Below, in pieces: positions 38,196-46,328 of a DNA stretch of 64,000 nt. The stretch covers positions 496,001 through 560,000 of the forward strand of contig NZ_JAAKZG010000003.1 of the NCBI RefSeq assembly GCF_011045115.1, given 5' to 3'. The stretch's first letter is position 1; each line of letters begins with the position of its first letter. Source of the DNA: Mesorhizobium zhangyense (GTDB taxonomy: Bacteria; Pseudomonadota; Alphaproteobacteria; Rhizobiales; Rhizobiaceae). A program made the position numbers and the translations under genes. A model generated the notes under the pieces. That model did no database searches. It saw nothing but the letters and a program-made list of their open reading frames with translations, and was not told where the DNA came from.

Positions 38196-39038
38196 ATGCT
38201 TACCCACAGCGACATTCGTACAGCCTATGAAGATGCCTGCCGGCAGGAAATCGAAGCTTTCAAGCCCGGCAACGTCCACGTCTTCGCCGAGGGTCATGAC
38301 ATGACTGTTGGTCAATTCCTGACCAGCGCGAACGTCTCGTCCGAGCCGCTCACCGACCCGAAGCTATCGCTCGGAACACGCATCTTCGAGGCGGTGCGAG
38401 CCACGCGCAACGCGGTCGGCACCAACACCAATCTCGGCATCATCCTGCTGTGCGCGCCTCTCATGCTTGCAGCCGAAACGAACACTGGCGATCTGCGCAG
38501 CAATCTCGACGAAGCCCTGCGGGCCATGGATCTGGAAGACACCGCCGCAGTGTTCGAGGCGATCGTACTCGCCTCCCCCGGCGGGCTCGGATCGTCGTCG
38601 CAGCACGATGTCCGCGAAAAACCGACCGTGCATCTGCTTGAAGCCATGCGCGAGGCCTCGGCGCGCGACAGCATCGCCCGGCAATATGTAACGAGTTACC
38701 AGGATATTTTCGAAAGAGGGTTGCCGGCGCTGGAAGCCGCAACGGCCCGCGGCGAAAGCGCCATGTGGCCGACCGTGTTTGCTTACATGGAGTTCCTGAG
38801 CACTTTTCCGGATAGCCACGTGCTGCGAAAACATGGCGCGGAAATCGCCGAGGAAGTACGTCAGGAAGCTGCCATCGTGCGCGCCACAATCGGCCGCAAT
38901 GGCGACCGGGAGGACCGTATTCGCATCCTCGCCGCATTCGATGGACGCCTCAAGCAGCGCGGCATCAACCCCGGCACGTCGGCCGATCTGACGGTAGCTT
39001 GTCTTTTAGTCCACAATCTCCGGCTTCGCCTTGCATAA
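38196..39038 (+). CDS. triphosphoribosyl-dephospho-CoA synthase-like protein of the H4MPT cluster (Orf7-like)
   Basis: The 280-residue protein belongs to the CitG/MdcB family: EIEAFKPGNVHVFAEGHDMT, TNTNLGIILLCAPLMLAAET and LASPGGLGSSSQHDVREKP. CitG makes the triphosphoribosyl prosthetic-group precursor from ATP and dephospho-CoA. Here there is no citrate or malonate lyase, so it probably performs a ribosyl or phosphoribosyl transfer in cofactor synthesis; the reaction is unknown. It starts 4 bases after the RimK-like gene. Confidence 0.88.
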   Translation: MLTHSDIRTAYEDACRQEIEAFKPGNVHVFAEGHDMTVGQFLTSANVSSEPLTDPKLSLGTRIFEAVRATRNAVGTNTNLGIILLCAPLMLAAETNTGDLRSNLDEALRAMDLEDTAAVFEAIVLASPGGLGSSSQHDVREKPTVHLLEAMREASARDSIARQYVTSYQDIFERGLPALEAATARGESAMWPTVFAYMEFLSTFPDSHVLRKHGAEIAEEVRQEAAIVRATIGRNGDREDRIRILAAFDGRLKQRGINPGTSADLTVACLLVHNLRLRLA

Positions 39039-39208
39039 TCGAAACGTTGATGGTTGAATTTCCTTCGCGGAAGCAACGCTTTCGCGGCTATCTAGCCAAC
39101 CGGTCCGGATTTCCCCGGGCGCTGCCAACAAGGATAGCTGTCCATCGAGCGCCCGCTCGGTCGCGGCATCTGTGGACACCATAATTGTGTCTTGGAGGAG
39201 AAATTGGC

Positions 39209-39715
39209 ATGGCAAAAATTTCTAAAGTTATGGTCGGTGAATCGCTTGTCGGAGACGGCAACGAAGTTGCCCACATCGATCTTCTGATCGGCCCGAGAGG
39301 GAGTGCGGTCGAGACCGCGTTCTGCAACGCGCTCACCAACAACAAGGACGGCTTCACCTCGCTTCTCGCGGTGATCGCGCCCAATCTTCAGTGCAAGCCC
39401 AACACCGTGATGTTCAACAAGGTCACGATCAAGGGCGCCAAGCAGGCAGTGCAGATGTTCGGCCCGGCGCAGTTCGCCGTCGCCAAGGCCGTGCAGGACA
39501 GCGTTGCCGAAGGCATCATTCCCGCCGCCGAAGCCGATGACATTTTCATCTGCGTCGGCGTGTTCATCCATTGGGAAGCCAATGATGACGCCAAGATCCA
39601 GGAATACAACTACAAGGCAACCAAGGAAGCCATTCAGCGCGCTATCGCAGGCACGCCGACAGCCGCCGAAGCCACTGCCCAGCGGGACAAGGTCAAGCAT
39701 CCGTTCGGCGCTTAG
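39209..39715 (+). CDS. fae: formaldehyde-activating enzyme
   Basis: The 168-residue protein condenses formaldehyde with H4MPT to methylene-H4MPT. It has the family's active-site segment [20 protein letters not shown] with the catalytic histidine, and [21 protein letters not shown] strong ribosome binding site GGAGGAG (39194-39200) supports high expression, as expected for this abundant enzyme. It lies 170 bases after the CitG-like gene and may have its own promoter, and it is followed by a hairpin. Confidence 0.97.
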   Translation: MAKISKVMVGESLVGDGNEVAHIDLLIGPRGSAVETAFCNALTNNKDGFTSLLAVIAPNLQCKPNTVMFNKVTIKGAKQAVQMFGPAQFAVAKAVQDSVAEGIIPAAEADDIFICVGVFIHWEANDDAKIQEYNYKATKEAIQRAIAGTPTAAEATAQRDKVKHPFGA

Positions 39716-39804
39716 ACAAGAGACAGCCCCGCACAGGTAAAACCCTCTGCAGAGCCGGATGGTCTGTTGCGCCGGCTGAAAAAGCTCTTGGGATTTTGAT
39801 CTCC

Positions 39805-39835
39805 CATCCGAAGGATTGTTTCGATCCTTCGGATG
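39805..39835 (+). terminator. 12-bp hairpin after fae
   Basis: CATCCGAAGGAT (39805-39816) pairs perfectly with ATCCTTCGGATG (39824-39835) across TGTTTCG. It lies between the convergent fae and HisA-like genes. There is no T run, so it may be a terminator of limited strength or a 3'-stabilising hairpin. Confidence 0.55.
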
Positions 39836-39890
39836 ACTGCTTATGCGACCAGCCTGCAAGCCTGCGGGATGAAGTTTGTTTGGGCTGAAG

Positions 39891-40598
39891 TCAGGACGAT
39901 TTGTCAGCCAGCGCTTCGAGCTGGGCCGGCGTCAGCGTGCCGTCGTGAAGCGACGTCGCGACCAAAGCGGCGGCGATACAGAGCGAGGACAGTTCAAGCA
40001 AATCCGCCTCATTGCGCACGCCACCGGCGGCAATCACCATACGGTTTCCAGCCTTCGCCTTGATCTCTGTGAGCCGAGCGAAATCGGGACCGGCGGCAGA
40101 ACCGACCTTGGCCAGTGTCATGACGATCACCCTTTGTGGCCAGATGTCCGGATTCTCGAGCAAGGCTTTGGGCCCGCGAAACCCGTCAGCGAAAAAATCG
40201 AGCGATAATATGAGATCGGGATGGCTCAAAAAGCGCTTAAGCAACGTGTCATCGGCCTGCGACTCCGATCCTAGCACAGGAGAAAGCGACGGCGTGCCGA
40301 GAGCGCTGGCGAACGCCTTCTCATCTGCGAGCCCGGCGTCTACCCACAGTTCGGGCGGCGGCGATATTCCTCTCAGCCGGGACAGCGCATCCTCATTCGG
40401 TGCGCGGCCTTCGATGGCGTCTAGATCGGCGATGTAGAAGGTCGAAAACGGATGCAAACCCCGCAAACCCTCGGCCACAGCCACCACATCGGCACTGGTG
40501 CTGAGCGGTGTGACGATCGGCCTGTAGCGGTCCCGCCTGCCCTGTTCGGCGCGGACGACTTGCCCGCCTTTCAGGTCGAGAACGGGGATGATACGCAT
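39891..40598 (-). CDS. HisA/HisF-related TIM-barrel protein of the H4MPT cluster
   Basis: The 235-residue protein resembles HisA: MRIIPVLDLKGGQVVRAEQG with the first aspartate, STFYIADLDAIEGRAPNED, and a phosphate-loop-like VIAAGGVRNEADLLEL. The second HisA catalytic motif (usually TDI..DG) is replaced by VMTLAKVGSAAGPDF, so it is unlikely to be the histidine isomerase. Such paralogues are confined to methanopterin islands; the reaction is unknown. The ATG at 40596-40598 is chosen by homology. It is divergent from the MfnF-like gene, only 41 bases away. Confidence 0.82.
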   Translation of the reverse strand: MRIIPVLDLKGGQVVRAEQGRRDRYRPIVTPLSTSADVVAVAEGLRGLHPFSTFYIADLDAIEGRAPNEDALSRLRGISPPPELWVDAGLADEKAFASALGTPSLSPVLGSESQADDTLLKRFLSHPDLILSLDFFADGFRGPKALLENPDIWPQRVIVMTLAKVGSAAGPDFARLTEIKAKAGNRMVIAAGGVRNEADLLELSSLCIAAALVATSLHDGTLTPAQLEALADKSS

Positions 40599-40639
40599 GC
40601 GGCAAATTCCAGTTGAATCAATCCATGAAAGCCTGAAGC

Positions 40640-41689
40640 GTGACAAAAGAAAAGAACATCACTGTCGGCTGCGACATCGGCGGCGCGCATCTGAAAGTCG
40701 CGCGCGCGCAAGACGGCCGCATTGTCGAGGCGCTGACGCTGGCGACACCGATCTGGCTCGGCCTCGATCGCCTCACCACGGCAATCCGCGAGGCGTTGCC
40801 GCTCTTTTCGGGAAGCAGCCTCAACGCCTTCACCATGACCGGCGAACTCTCCGACATCTTCCCGTCGCGCGAGGCCGGCATTGCAACGCTGCTCCAGATG
40901 ATCTCCGAACATTTCCCCGGCGAAGCACATATCTACGCCGGCCGCTCCGGCTTCGTTAGCCCTGACCGCGCAGTAGCGCTTGCCATGGACGTCGCTTCGG
41001 CCAACTGGCATGCGAGCGCTGCCCTCGTAGCAAAGCTCACCGGCGATGCACTGTTCGTCGACATGGGCTCGACCACCACCGACATCATCGTCACGCAAGG
41101 TGGTGTCGTTGCCAATGACGGTTACACCGATGCGGAAAGGCTGCTCGCCGGCGAACTGGTCTATACGGGCTTCACCCGCAGCGCCCTGATCGGCGTGGCT
41201 TCCAGCGCCCCGGTGCGCGGCCGGATGACGCCGCTGATGAACGAATATTTCGCATCCATCGCCGATGCGCATCGCATTCTCGGCGTGCTCGATGAAGCCG
41301 ATGACAAGCAGTCTGCCGCCGATGGCCAGGCAAAGACGGTGGACGGTTCAATCGCGCGCATTGCCCGGATGGTCGGGCGCGATACGTCCGACCTGACCGC
41401 GCCGGAATGGCGCGAACTCGCTGGCTGGTTCAGTGAACAGCAGCTTCGCACGGTTCACGACGCTGCTTTTCGAGTGGCGGGAAAGCTCGCGGCCAAGCCA
41501 GACGCACCGCTGGTCGGCGCCGGTATTGGACGCCGGCAGTTGAAGCGGCTGGCAGATCGCCTGCAGCGCCGCTTCATCGATTTCGCCGATCTGATCCCAG
41601 CGACAGAGGAAAGCCGCAGCGAGGCAAGCAGCGCAGCACCCGCCGCAGCGCTTGCTATTCTGGCCTGCGATTTGCCGAGGAAGGGCTGA
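40640..41689 (+). CDS. hydantoinase/oxoprolinase-family protein, MfnF-like (methylofuran synthesis)
   Basis: The 349-residue protein has an ASKHA-type N-terminus ITVGCDIGGAHLKVARAQDG, a second phosphate motif DALFVDMGSTTTDIIVTQGG, and a C-terminal GAGIGRRQLKRLADRL. It matches the H4MPT-linked C1 protein of methylotrophs and archaeal MfnF, which joins the aminomethylfuran diphosphate to the (glutamyl)tyramine part of methanofuran. In methylofuran the tyramine is replaced by tyrosine, so the substrate may differ. It starts at a GTG. It is convergent with the DUF447 gene. Confidence 0.85.
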   Translation: MTKEKNITVGCDIGGAHLKVARAQDGRIVEALTLATPIWLGLDRLTTAIREALPLFSGSSLNAFTMTGELSDIFPSREAGIATLLQMISEHFPGEAHIYAGRSGFVSPDRAVALAMDVASANWHASAALVAKLTGDALFVDMGSTTTDIIVTQGGVVANDGYTDAERLLAGELVYTGFTRSALIGVASSAPVRGRMTPLMNEYFASIADAHRILGVLDEADDKQSAADGQAKTVDGSIARIARMVGRDTSDLTAPEWRELAGWFSEQQLRTVHDAAFRVAGKLAAKPDAPLVGAGIGRRQLKRLADRLQRRFIDFADLIPATEESRSEASSAAPAAALAILACDLPRKG

Positions 41690-41696
41690 TCGCCGC

Positions 41697-42302
41697 TTAT
41701 ACGGCCGATTTTACCTGCACATCCTCGCCCTTGGCATCGGTATCGGCGAAATGGCTGGCCACGCGCTCCATCAGCCAGCCCCAGGCTTCCCTTTCCTCGG
41801 GGCCGGCAGTCTTGTCGATGGAGATCGTCAGATAGGCGATTTCGGCCTCGATCTTGTCACGCGGCAACATGCCGAGGCGGCTGACCAGGATCGCCAATTC
41901 CAGCACCGCCGCCTTTGCGCGGTTGAAACCGGTGAACGGCGCGTGGGTTTCTTCCGAGGCGACGCGGCAGAAATGGCGCGGGCGCAGACCGTCGTCATCG
42001 ACGCGAACGACTTCGAGCACCGAATGCGCCAGCGCGGCTTTGAGGCGCGGAACGGCATAGCCTTTCACGACAACCGTCGGCCAGTCCTTCCGGCCAGTCA
42101 GGCAACCGGCGAAGATGCGGGCATCGTCCGTGTAGTTGGCGATGGCAAAGGGGACCTGCGCCAGATTGTCGAGCGTGGTCGAAGGCCGAAACGGCGCGAT
42201 GATCCAGCCGTCTTTCTCTGCGATGATACCGATAGGCGCAATGTGGACATTGCCGCTTTTGTCGGCCGTGGTGATGATCGTCTCGCGAATGTAAGGCATC
42301 AC
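41697..42302 (-). CDS. DUF447 family protein of the H4MPT cluster (Orf9-like)
   Basis: The 201-residue protein begins MMPYIRETIITTADKSGNVH and has the flavin-reductase-like split-barrel wording of DUF447 (HIAPIGIIAEKDGWIIAPFR, GFNRAKAAVLELAILVSRLG). Structures of the family bind FMN. It is linked by gene order to H4MPT synthesis, possibly as a reductase step; the reaction is not established. It is the last of five overlapping minus-strand genes and overlaps the preceding gene by 4 bases. Confidence 0.85.
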   Translation of the reverse strand: MMPYIRETIITTADKSGNVHIAPIGIIAEKDGWIIAPFRPSTTLDNLAQVPFAIANYTDDARIFAGCLTGRKDWPTVVVKGYAVPRLKAALAHSVLEVVRVDDDGLRPRHFCRVASEETHAPFTGFNRAKAAVLELAILVSRLGMLPRDKIEAEIAYLTISIDKTAGPEEREAWGWLMERVASHFADTDAKGEDVQVKSAV

Positions 42303-43696
42303 GAACCCTCTTTCTTCGCCCGCAGCGTGTGGCCCGCCTCGGCAAGGCGGGTGCGATCGGTTTCCGGCGCGGGAGCTGCCACGCCCCAGGCCAGCGGTTC
42401 GTCCTGCGCATAGCGCTTGCCAAGGCGCCAGGCGATTTCAGCCTTCATCAGTTCGGCGCCGAGATAAAACGCATGAGCGCCGTCCTTCTCAACGCCCAGA
42501 CCGGAAAACAGTTCAAAAGCATCGGTGGCGACCGCATGGCCCTTGTTGTTGAAGATATGGATGCCGTCCTGCGCCGTCATGATGCGGAAATTGGCGTCGC
42601 GCACCGAACCGGCAAGGGCCTCTATGTCCTCGATGGTCGCCGCATAGGGTTTGCGGTCGTGCACCTGCAGCAGGCCGGCATGATAGCTTCGCGGCAGCGC
42701 GCCATCGTTGCGCGCGGCAAACAGAATGCGGCGGGCGACGTCGTGTTCCTCCACTGTCCGCACCGTATGCGGGCTGACATGGACAGTCAGCACATTGCGC
42801 ACCGAAAGCTCCGAACACAGTCCAGCAAGCAGCGCCGTCACGCCCGAGCTGTCGGCGTCGGTCAGTTCGGTGAGATTGCCGGTGCCCATCAGCAACTCGA
42901 TTTCCGGCCAGCGCCGGCGTGTTTCGATGAACCGGCCGATGGACTGAGCAAAACCGAAATGGATCGGATCGAGCACAGGATCGGCAATGAAAGCAATTCC
43001 CGCTTTCTGCGCAGCCTCGATGGCGCGCCCGAGCGAATCCAGGTCGCCAGGCACTGAGGGGATCAGCACCGGCGTCACAGGAAAATCGAGCACCAGCGGC
43101 AGGGTGTGCTCGGTGAGGCTGAGCAGGTAATCCGCCCCAGCCTGCGCACCGATTTTCAGCTCATCGAGGCTGGCCGAGTCGACGCTAACCGCAAACCCTT
43201 CGGCCTTCAGCGCGCGCACCGCCTCGCCCAGCAACGGAAAGGGCGTTTCAGGGAGGCAGCCAATGTCGATGACATCCGCGCCCGCCGTTCGAAGGACATT
43301 TGCGCGCGCCAGCAACCCGGCAACCGACAGCATCGGCGCATCGACGATCTCGGCAAAGATGCGCATGTCGTGGCGCGACAGGTCAGGCGGTTCGCCGGCG
43401 CGCCCGAGAAAGGCCGGCAGGTCGGCGATTTCATCGGGACCGCGCAGGAACGGCACGTTGAAATGCGCCGACAGACGTTCAAGCTCACCGCGATAGCGCC
43501 CCGGTAGAATGACGCGTCCGGCGCCTTCGGGCAGTGTCAGCCGCCGCTTGATGATTTCCTCGGTCATCAGGGCGGCGACCTTCACCCCGATATCGACGAT
43601 CTCCCACTCGAATTCCGTATCGCCCAGACCGGCCAGCAGCTTTTCCAGCCGCGATCGCGCGAGATGGCCGGTGAGGAAAACGAGCCGCTCAGCCAT
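42299..43696 (-). CDS. dihydropteroate synthase-like protein (DUF6513 type)
   Basis: The 465-residue protein has an N-terminal domain (MAERLVFLTGHLARSRLEKL) and a TIM-barrel pterin-binding domain with LRTAGADVIDIGCLPETPFP, GFAVSVDSASLDELKIGAQA and FIADPVLDPIHFGFAQSIGR. The archaeal relatives are proposed to join the pterin to the arylamine ribofuranosyl phosphate, the step parallel to dihydropteroate synthase, in H4MPT synthesis. That is the best assignment here, by family and context. Its start overlaps the flavoprotein gene by 8 bases. Confidence 0.82.
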   Translation of the reverse strand: MAERLVFLTGHLARSRLEKLLAGLGDTEFEWEIVDIGVKVAALMTEEIIKRRLTLPEGAGRVILPGRYRGELERLSAHFNVPFLRGPDEIADLPAFLGRAGEPPDLSRHDMRIFAEIVDAPMLSVAGLLARANVLRTAGADVIDIGCLPETPFPLLGEAVRALKAEGFAVSVDSASLDELKIGAQAGADYLLSLTEHTLPLVLDFPVTPVLIPSVPGDLDSLGRAIEAAQKAGIAFIADPVLDPIHFGFAQSIGRFIETRRRWPEIELLMGTGNLTELTDADSSGVTALLAGLCSELSVRNVLTVHVSPHTVRTVEEHDVARRILFAARNDGALPRSYHAGLLQVHDRKPYAATIEDIEALAGSVRDANFRIMTAQDGIHIFNNKGHAVATDAFELFSGLGVEKDGAHAFYLGAELMKAEIAWRLGKRYAQDEPLAWGVAAPAPETDRTRLAEAGHTLRAKKEGS

Positions 43697-44240
43697 GGCG
43701 TTCGAGTTCGGCCCGGCGCGCGGCCACCGCCGCCTGAAGATCGGCCAGCGACTCCACCACCTTGGTGCGTTCGAAGCTTTTCAGCCGCTCGGTATGTTCG
43801 AGATCGACCGGCCGCGGATAGACCTTGACCATGCCATCCGGCGCCATCGTTTCAAGCTCCGGTGCGGTATCGCAGGCAAAGACGATCGCCGGCACACGGC
43901 ACTTTCCGGCCTGCGCAAAGACGTTGGTGGCGATGGTGTCGGAAATGCCGAGCACGCATTTGGCAACGGTGTTGGAGGTGGCCGGCGCGATCACCACGGT
44001 GTGGTAGACGCCGTGATAGAAGCCGCCGACCGGCACGGAGCTCGACGTCTTGTCGTGCAGAACGCGCATCGTGTCGGGGAAATCGAGCTTCAGCTTGTAC
44101 ATGCGCAGCACTTCGTTGGCCGCCTTGGTGACGAAGATATCGCAATGCTCCAACTCGTGGATCAGCGCAAAACTCTCGGTGAAGAAATGGCCGGAACCGG
44201 TCAGCACCCAGGCCCAGCGCGGCGTATGCAGCTTGGCCAT
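43689..44240 (-). CDS. archaeal-type flavoprotein, dihydromethanopterin reductase-like
   Basis: The 183-residue protein has the flavodoxin-like fold of Dfp/UbiX relatives: WAWVLTGSGHFFTESFALIH, VTKAANEVLRMYKLKLDF and HTVVIAPATSNTVAKCVLGI. It matches the AfpA/DmrB group of methanopterin-linked flavoproteins. DmrB reduces dihydromethanopterin to H4MPT in methanogens. The same role is plausible here. It lies 2 bases after the MfnE-like gene in the operon. Confidence 0.85.
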   Translation of the reverse strand: MAKLHTPRWAWVLTGSGHFFTESFALIHELEHCDIFVTKAANEVLRMYKLKLDFPDTMRVLHDKTSSSVPVGGFYHGVYHTVVIAPATSNTVAKCVLGISDTIATNVFAQAGKCRVPAIVFACDTAPELETMAPDGMVKVYPRPVDLEHTERLKSFERTKVVESLADLQAAVAARRAELERHG

Positions 44241-44242
44241 GG

Positions 44243-44881
44243 CTATGCGGCTCCCCTGGCCAAGGATCTTTCAGCGCCAATCCTCACACCGGGCATCGCG
44301 CCTGCAGCAAAACGCTCCCTGGCGGCTGCTAGTGCATCAGGCCCGCCGACGAAAAAATCCGTTCCCAGTTTCAGCATCGCCGGCAGCAAGGGATCGACGA
44401 TGCCGTTGGCAACCAGATTCAAAAGCTGAGAATTCTCATCGAAGGCATTGGTTTGCTTGATCAACAGCAGCGCCTCCGCACCCATTTTTCCGGCAAGCCA
44501 TGCCGCGAGCGAATCCGAAGTCATGTCCCAGGATTGCGGAATCTCGGTCGCCGAAAAGCATACCTGCGAAGGCAACCAGACCGGAATTTCCCTCCGCTCC
44601 AGCGCCGCATCTATTTCTTCGAAGGTACGTGTCGGCACCAGCCGGTCGTGCATCTCGACGATCGCCAGCCCCATCTGGTCCATGGCAAGGATCGCCATGA
44701 AATGGGCGGCCTGGTCGGAAAAACGCATCTGCTTCTGCGCGTCGCGAACCTGATCGGCAAACGGTCCGCCGCCCGGCACGACGACCAACGGTAAGTCCGC
44801 TATTGCCAGGGCAAAAATCCATTCCCGCATTTCGGCATGATAGGCCGTGCTGCCGCCAAGCTTGACGACAGTGCGCTTCAT
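44243..44881 (-). CDS. amino acid kinase family protein, MfnE-like (methylofuran synthesis)
   Basis: The 212-residue protein has the amino acid kinase signature MKRTVVKLGGSTAYHAEMRE and LPLVVVPGGGPFADQVRDAQ, then TSDSLAAWLAGKMGAEALLL. Archaeal MfnE of this family phosphorylates aminomethylfuran phosphate to the diphosphate, preparing it for MfnF. Both partners (MfnB fused upstream, MfnF-like nearby) are present, which supports the call. It overlaps the fused gene by 4 bases. Confidence 0.85.
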   Translation of the reverse strand: MKRTVVKLGGSTAYHAEMREWIFALAIADLPLVVVPGGGPFADQVRDAQKQMRFSDQAAHFMAILAMDQMGLAIVEMHDRLVPTRTFEEIDAALERREIPVWLPSQVCFSATEIPQSWDMTSDSLAAWLAGKMGAEALLLIKQTNAFDENSQLLNLVANGIVDPLLPAMLKLGTDFFVGGPDALAAARERFAAGAMPGVRIGAERSLARGAA

Positions 44882-46068
44882 GAAGAGGCGCCCTTCTTGT
44901 CCCGCCCGTGCAAGCCGCCGCCATGGGAAGGAGCCGGCGGGTGCAATGACGATGTCTGTTCCTTGGCGCGCTTGCGCTCGATCTCGACACCGACGCCGCC
45001 GGGTCCGAGTTCCAGCTTCTCAACCCGCACGACGACGCGCATCACGCGCGGGTCTTCGAGCACCAGCGCCGCGACCTGCTCGGCCAGCGCCTCGCTCAAC
45101 TGCACATGGCCGCGCGCGACGATGGTGCGGATGCCGTCCATGATGATGTCGTAGGAAAAGACGTGGCGCATGTCTTCCGGCGCATTGGTCACCCGCAGCA
45201 CGTCGGCAGTCACGTTGAAGCACACCTTCTGCGTATGCCCGTGCTCGAAGCTGTAAGCGCCGATCTGCACCGGCACGACGAAATCGCGCACGAATATCTT
45301 GTCGGTTCCAAGCGTCGGATCGGCCGCACCCGGCGAATAGCCGCGCGCCGCCAGCAGACGATAGTCGACGCTCGACGCGTTGCCGGCCGGCCGTTCCTCG
45401 GGAATGAGTTCGCGTATCTGCCTCACGGCCTCGATATCGATGGACGCTGTACGCTGCGACTGATCGCAGAGCGCGCCGCGAAAGCCGAGGAAATCCGGTC
45501 CGGAAGGCAGCAGGCGGGGGATGTCGGGCGTTTCCAGCGACCCTGCCAGCCCGTTGATCAAACCCGCTTCCCTGCAGCGATTGACGAAGCCCGGAATACG
45601 TTCCGGCGGCATGTGGTCGAGCAATCGTCCGCCCGCCTTGTCGGCCGTATCGATCATCGCGCCGTGAAAACCGTTCTTCGCCAGCACCGGCAAAAGGTCC
45701 AGATCCAGCTTGAGATCGGCAAACAAGACCGCGATCAGTTTCGTCCGCTTGGCCAGCGGTGCCAGCGCCTCTGCGCAAGCCGCAGCATCGCCGGATGGGA
45801 AGAAGCCGATCTTGACATAATCGACGCCGGCGTCTGCGATTTCCTCGGCCTTGGCGCGGATCGTTTCCGGCACCATCGGCAGGTCGCCGCACACCGCGCT
45901 GACGGGCCGTCGCCCCGCAACGGTCGCAACGGTCTGGCGGACGATCTCGATGGTGACCGCCCCTAGCGCTCCGGCCTTTGGATCCTTCAGGTCGATGATA
46001 TCGGCACCGCCCGTGAGGGCGATCTCCGCCTCGTCGACCCCGTTTACGCTCGCCAGCATTTTTGTCAT
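44878..46068 (-). CDS. mfnB: fused (5-formylfuran-3-yl)methyl phosphate synthase (MfnB) and dihydroneopterin aldolase (FolB)
   Basis: The 396-residue protein has two domains. Residues about 1-235 are MfnB/DUF556 (MTKMLASVNGVDEAEIALTG, ADIIDLKDPKAGALGA, YVKIGFFPSGDAAACAEALA, LIAVLFADLKLDLDLLPVLA), which makes the furan precursor from glyceraldehyde 3-phosphate. Residues about 255-370 are FolB-like (IFVRDFVVPVQIGAYSFEHG, VFSYDIIMDGIRTIVARGHV, LSEALAEQVAALVLEDPRVM), which cleaves dihydroneopterin for the pterin branch. One polypeptide thus links methylofuran and H4MPT synthesis. The last 25 residues are a low-complexity tail. It heads the five-gene minus-strand operon. Confidence 0.9.
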   Translation of the reverse strand: MTKMLASVNGVDEAEIALTGGADIIDLKDPKAGALGAVTIEIVRQTVATVAGRRPVSAVCGDLPMVPETIRAKAEEIADAGVDYVKIGFFPSGDAAACAEALAPLAKRTKLIAVLFADLKLDLDLLPVLAKNGFHGAMIDTADKAGGRLLDHMPPERIPGFVNRCREAGLINGLAGSLETPDIPRLLPSGPDFLGFRGALCDQSQRTASIDIEAVRQIRELIPEERPAGNASSVDYRLLAARGYSPGAADPTLGTDKIFVRDFVVPVQIGAYSFEHGHTQKVCFNVTADVLRVTNAPEDMRHVFSYDIIMDGIRTIVARGHVQLSEALAEQVAALVLEDPRVMRVVVRVEKLELGPGGVGVEIERKRAKEQTSSLHPPAPSHGGGLHGRDKKGASS

Positions 46069-46328
46069 TTGGTCAGGTCCTCAAGGCGCGAAACCGGCAT
46101 GTCACGATAGCGATAATCCATGCAGGGCACGAGCCGCAAATCGCCGCTTCTTGTTCTATTGGCCACCTTGCCAAAACCGGAGATTGGGCAAACATCGAAA
46201 GCTGCCCGAAAAAGTAGACTTACGGGGTTTGATAAATTTTTCTCGTGGGTTAAGCTCATCGCGGCACCGTATTTCTGCATCTCCCGGTTTAGATCGGGCG
46301 ACGGCTTATGCAAGAAGAACGAGTATCT

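Noticed and set aside
46069-46328. Plus-strand frame of 70 codons upstream of the PQQ cluster
   Set aside because: It overlaps the likely divergent promoters and the start of the binding-protein gene and has no recognised features.
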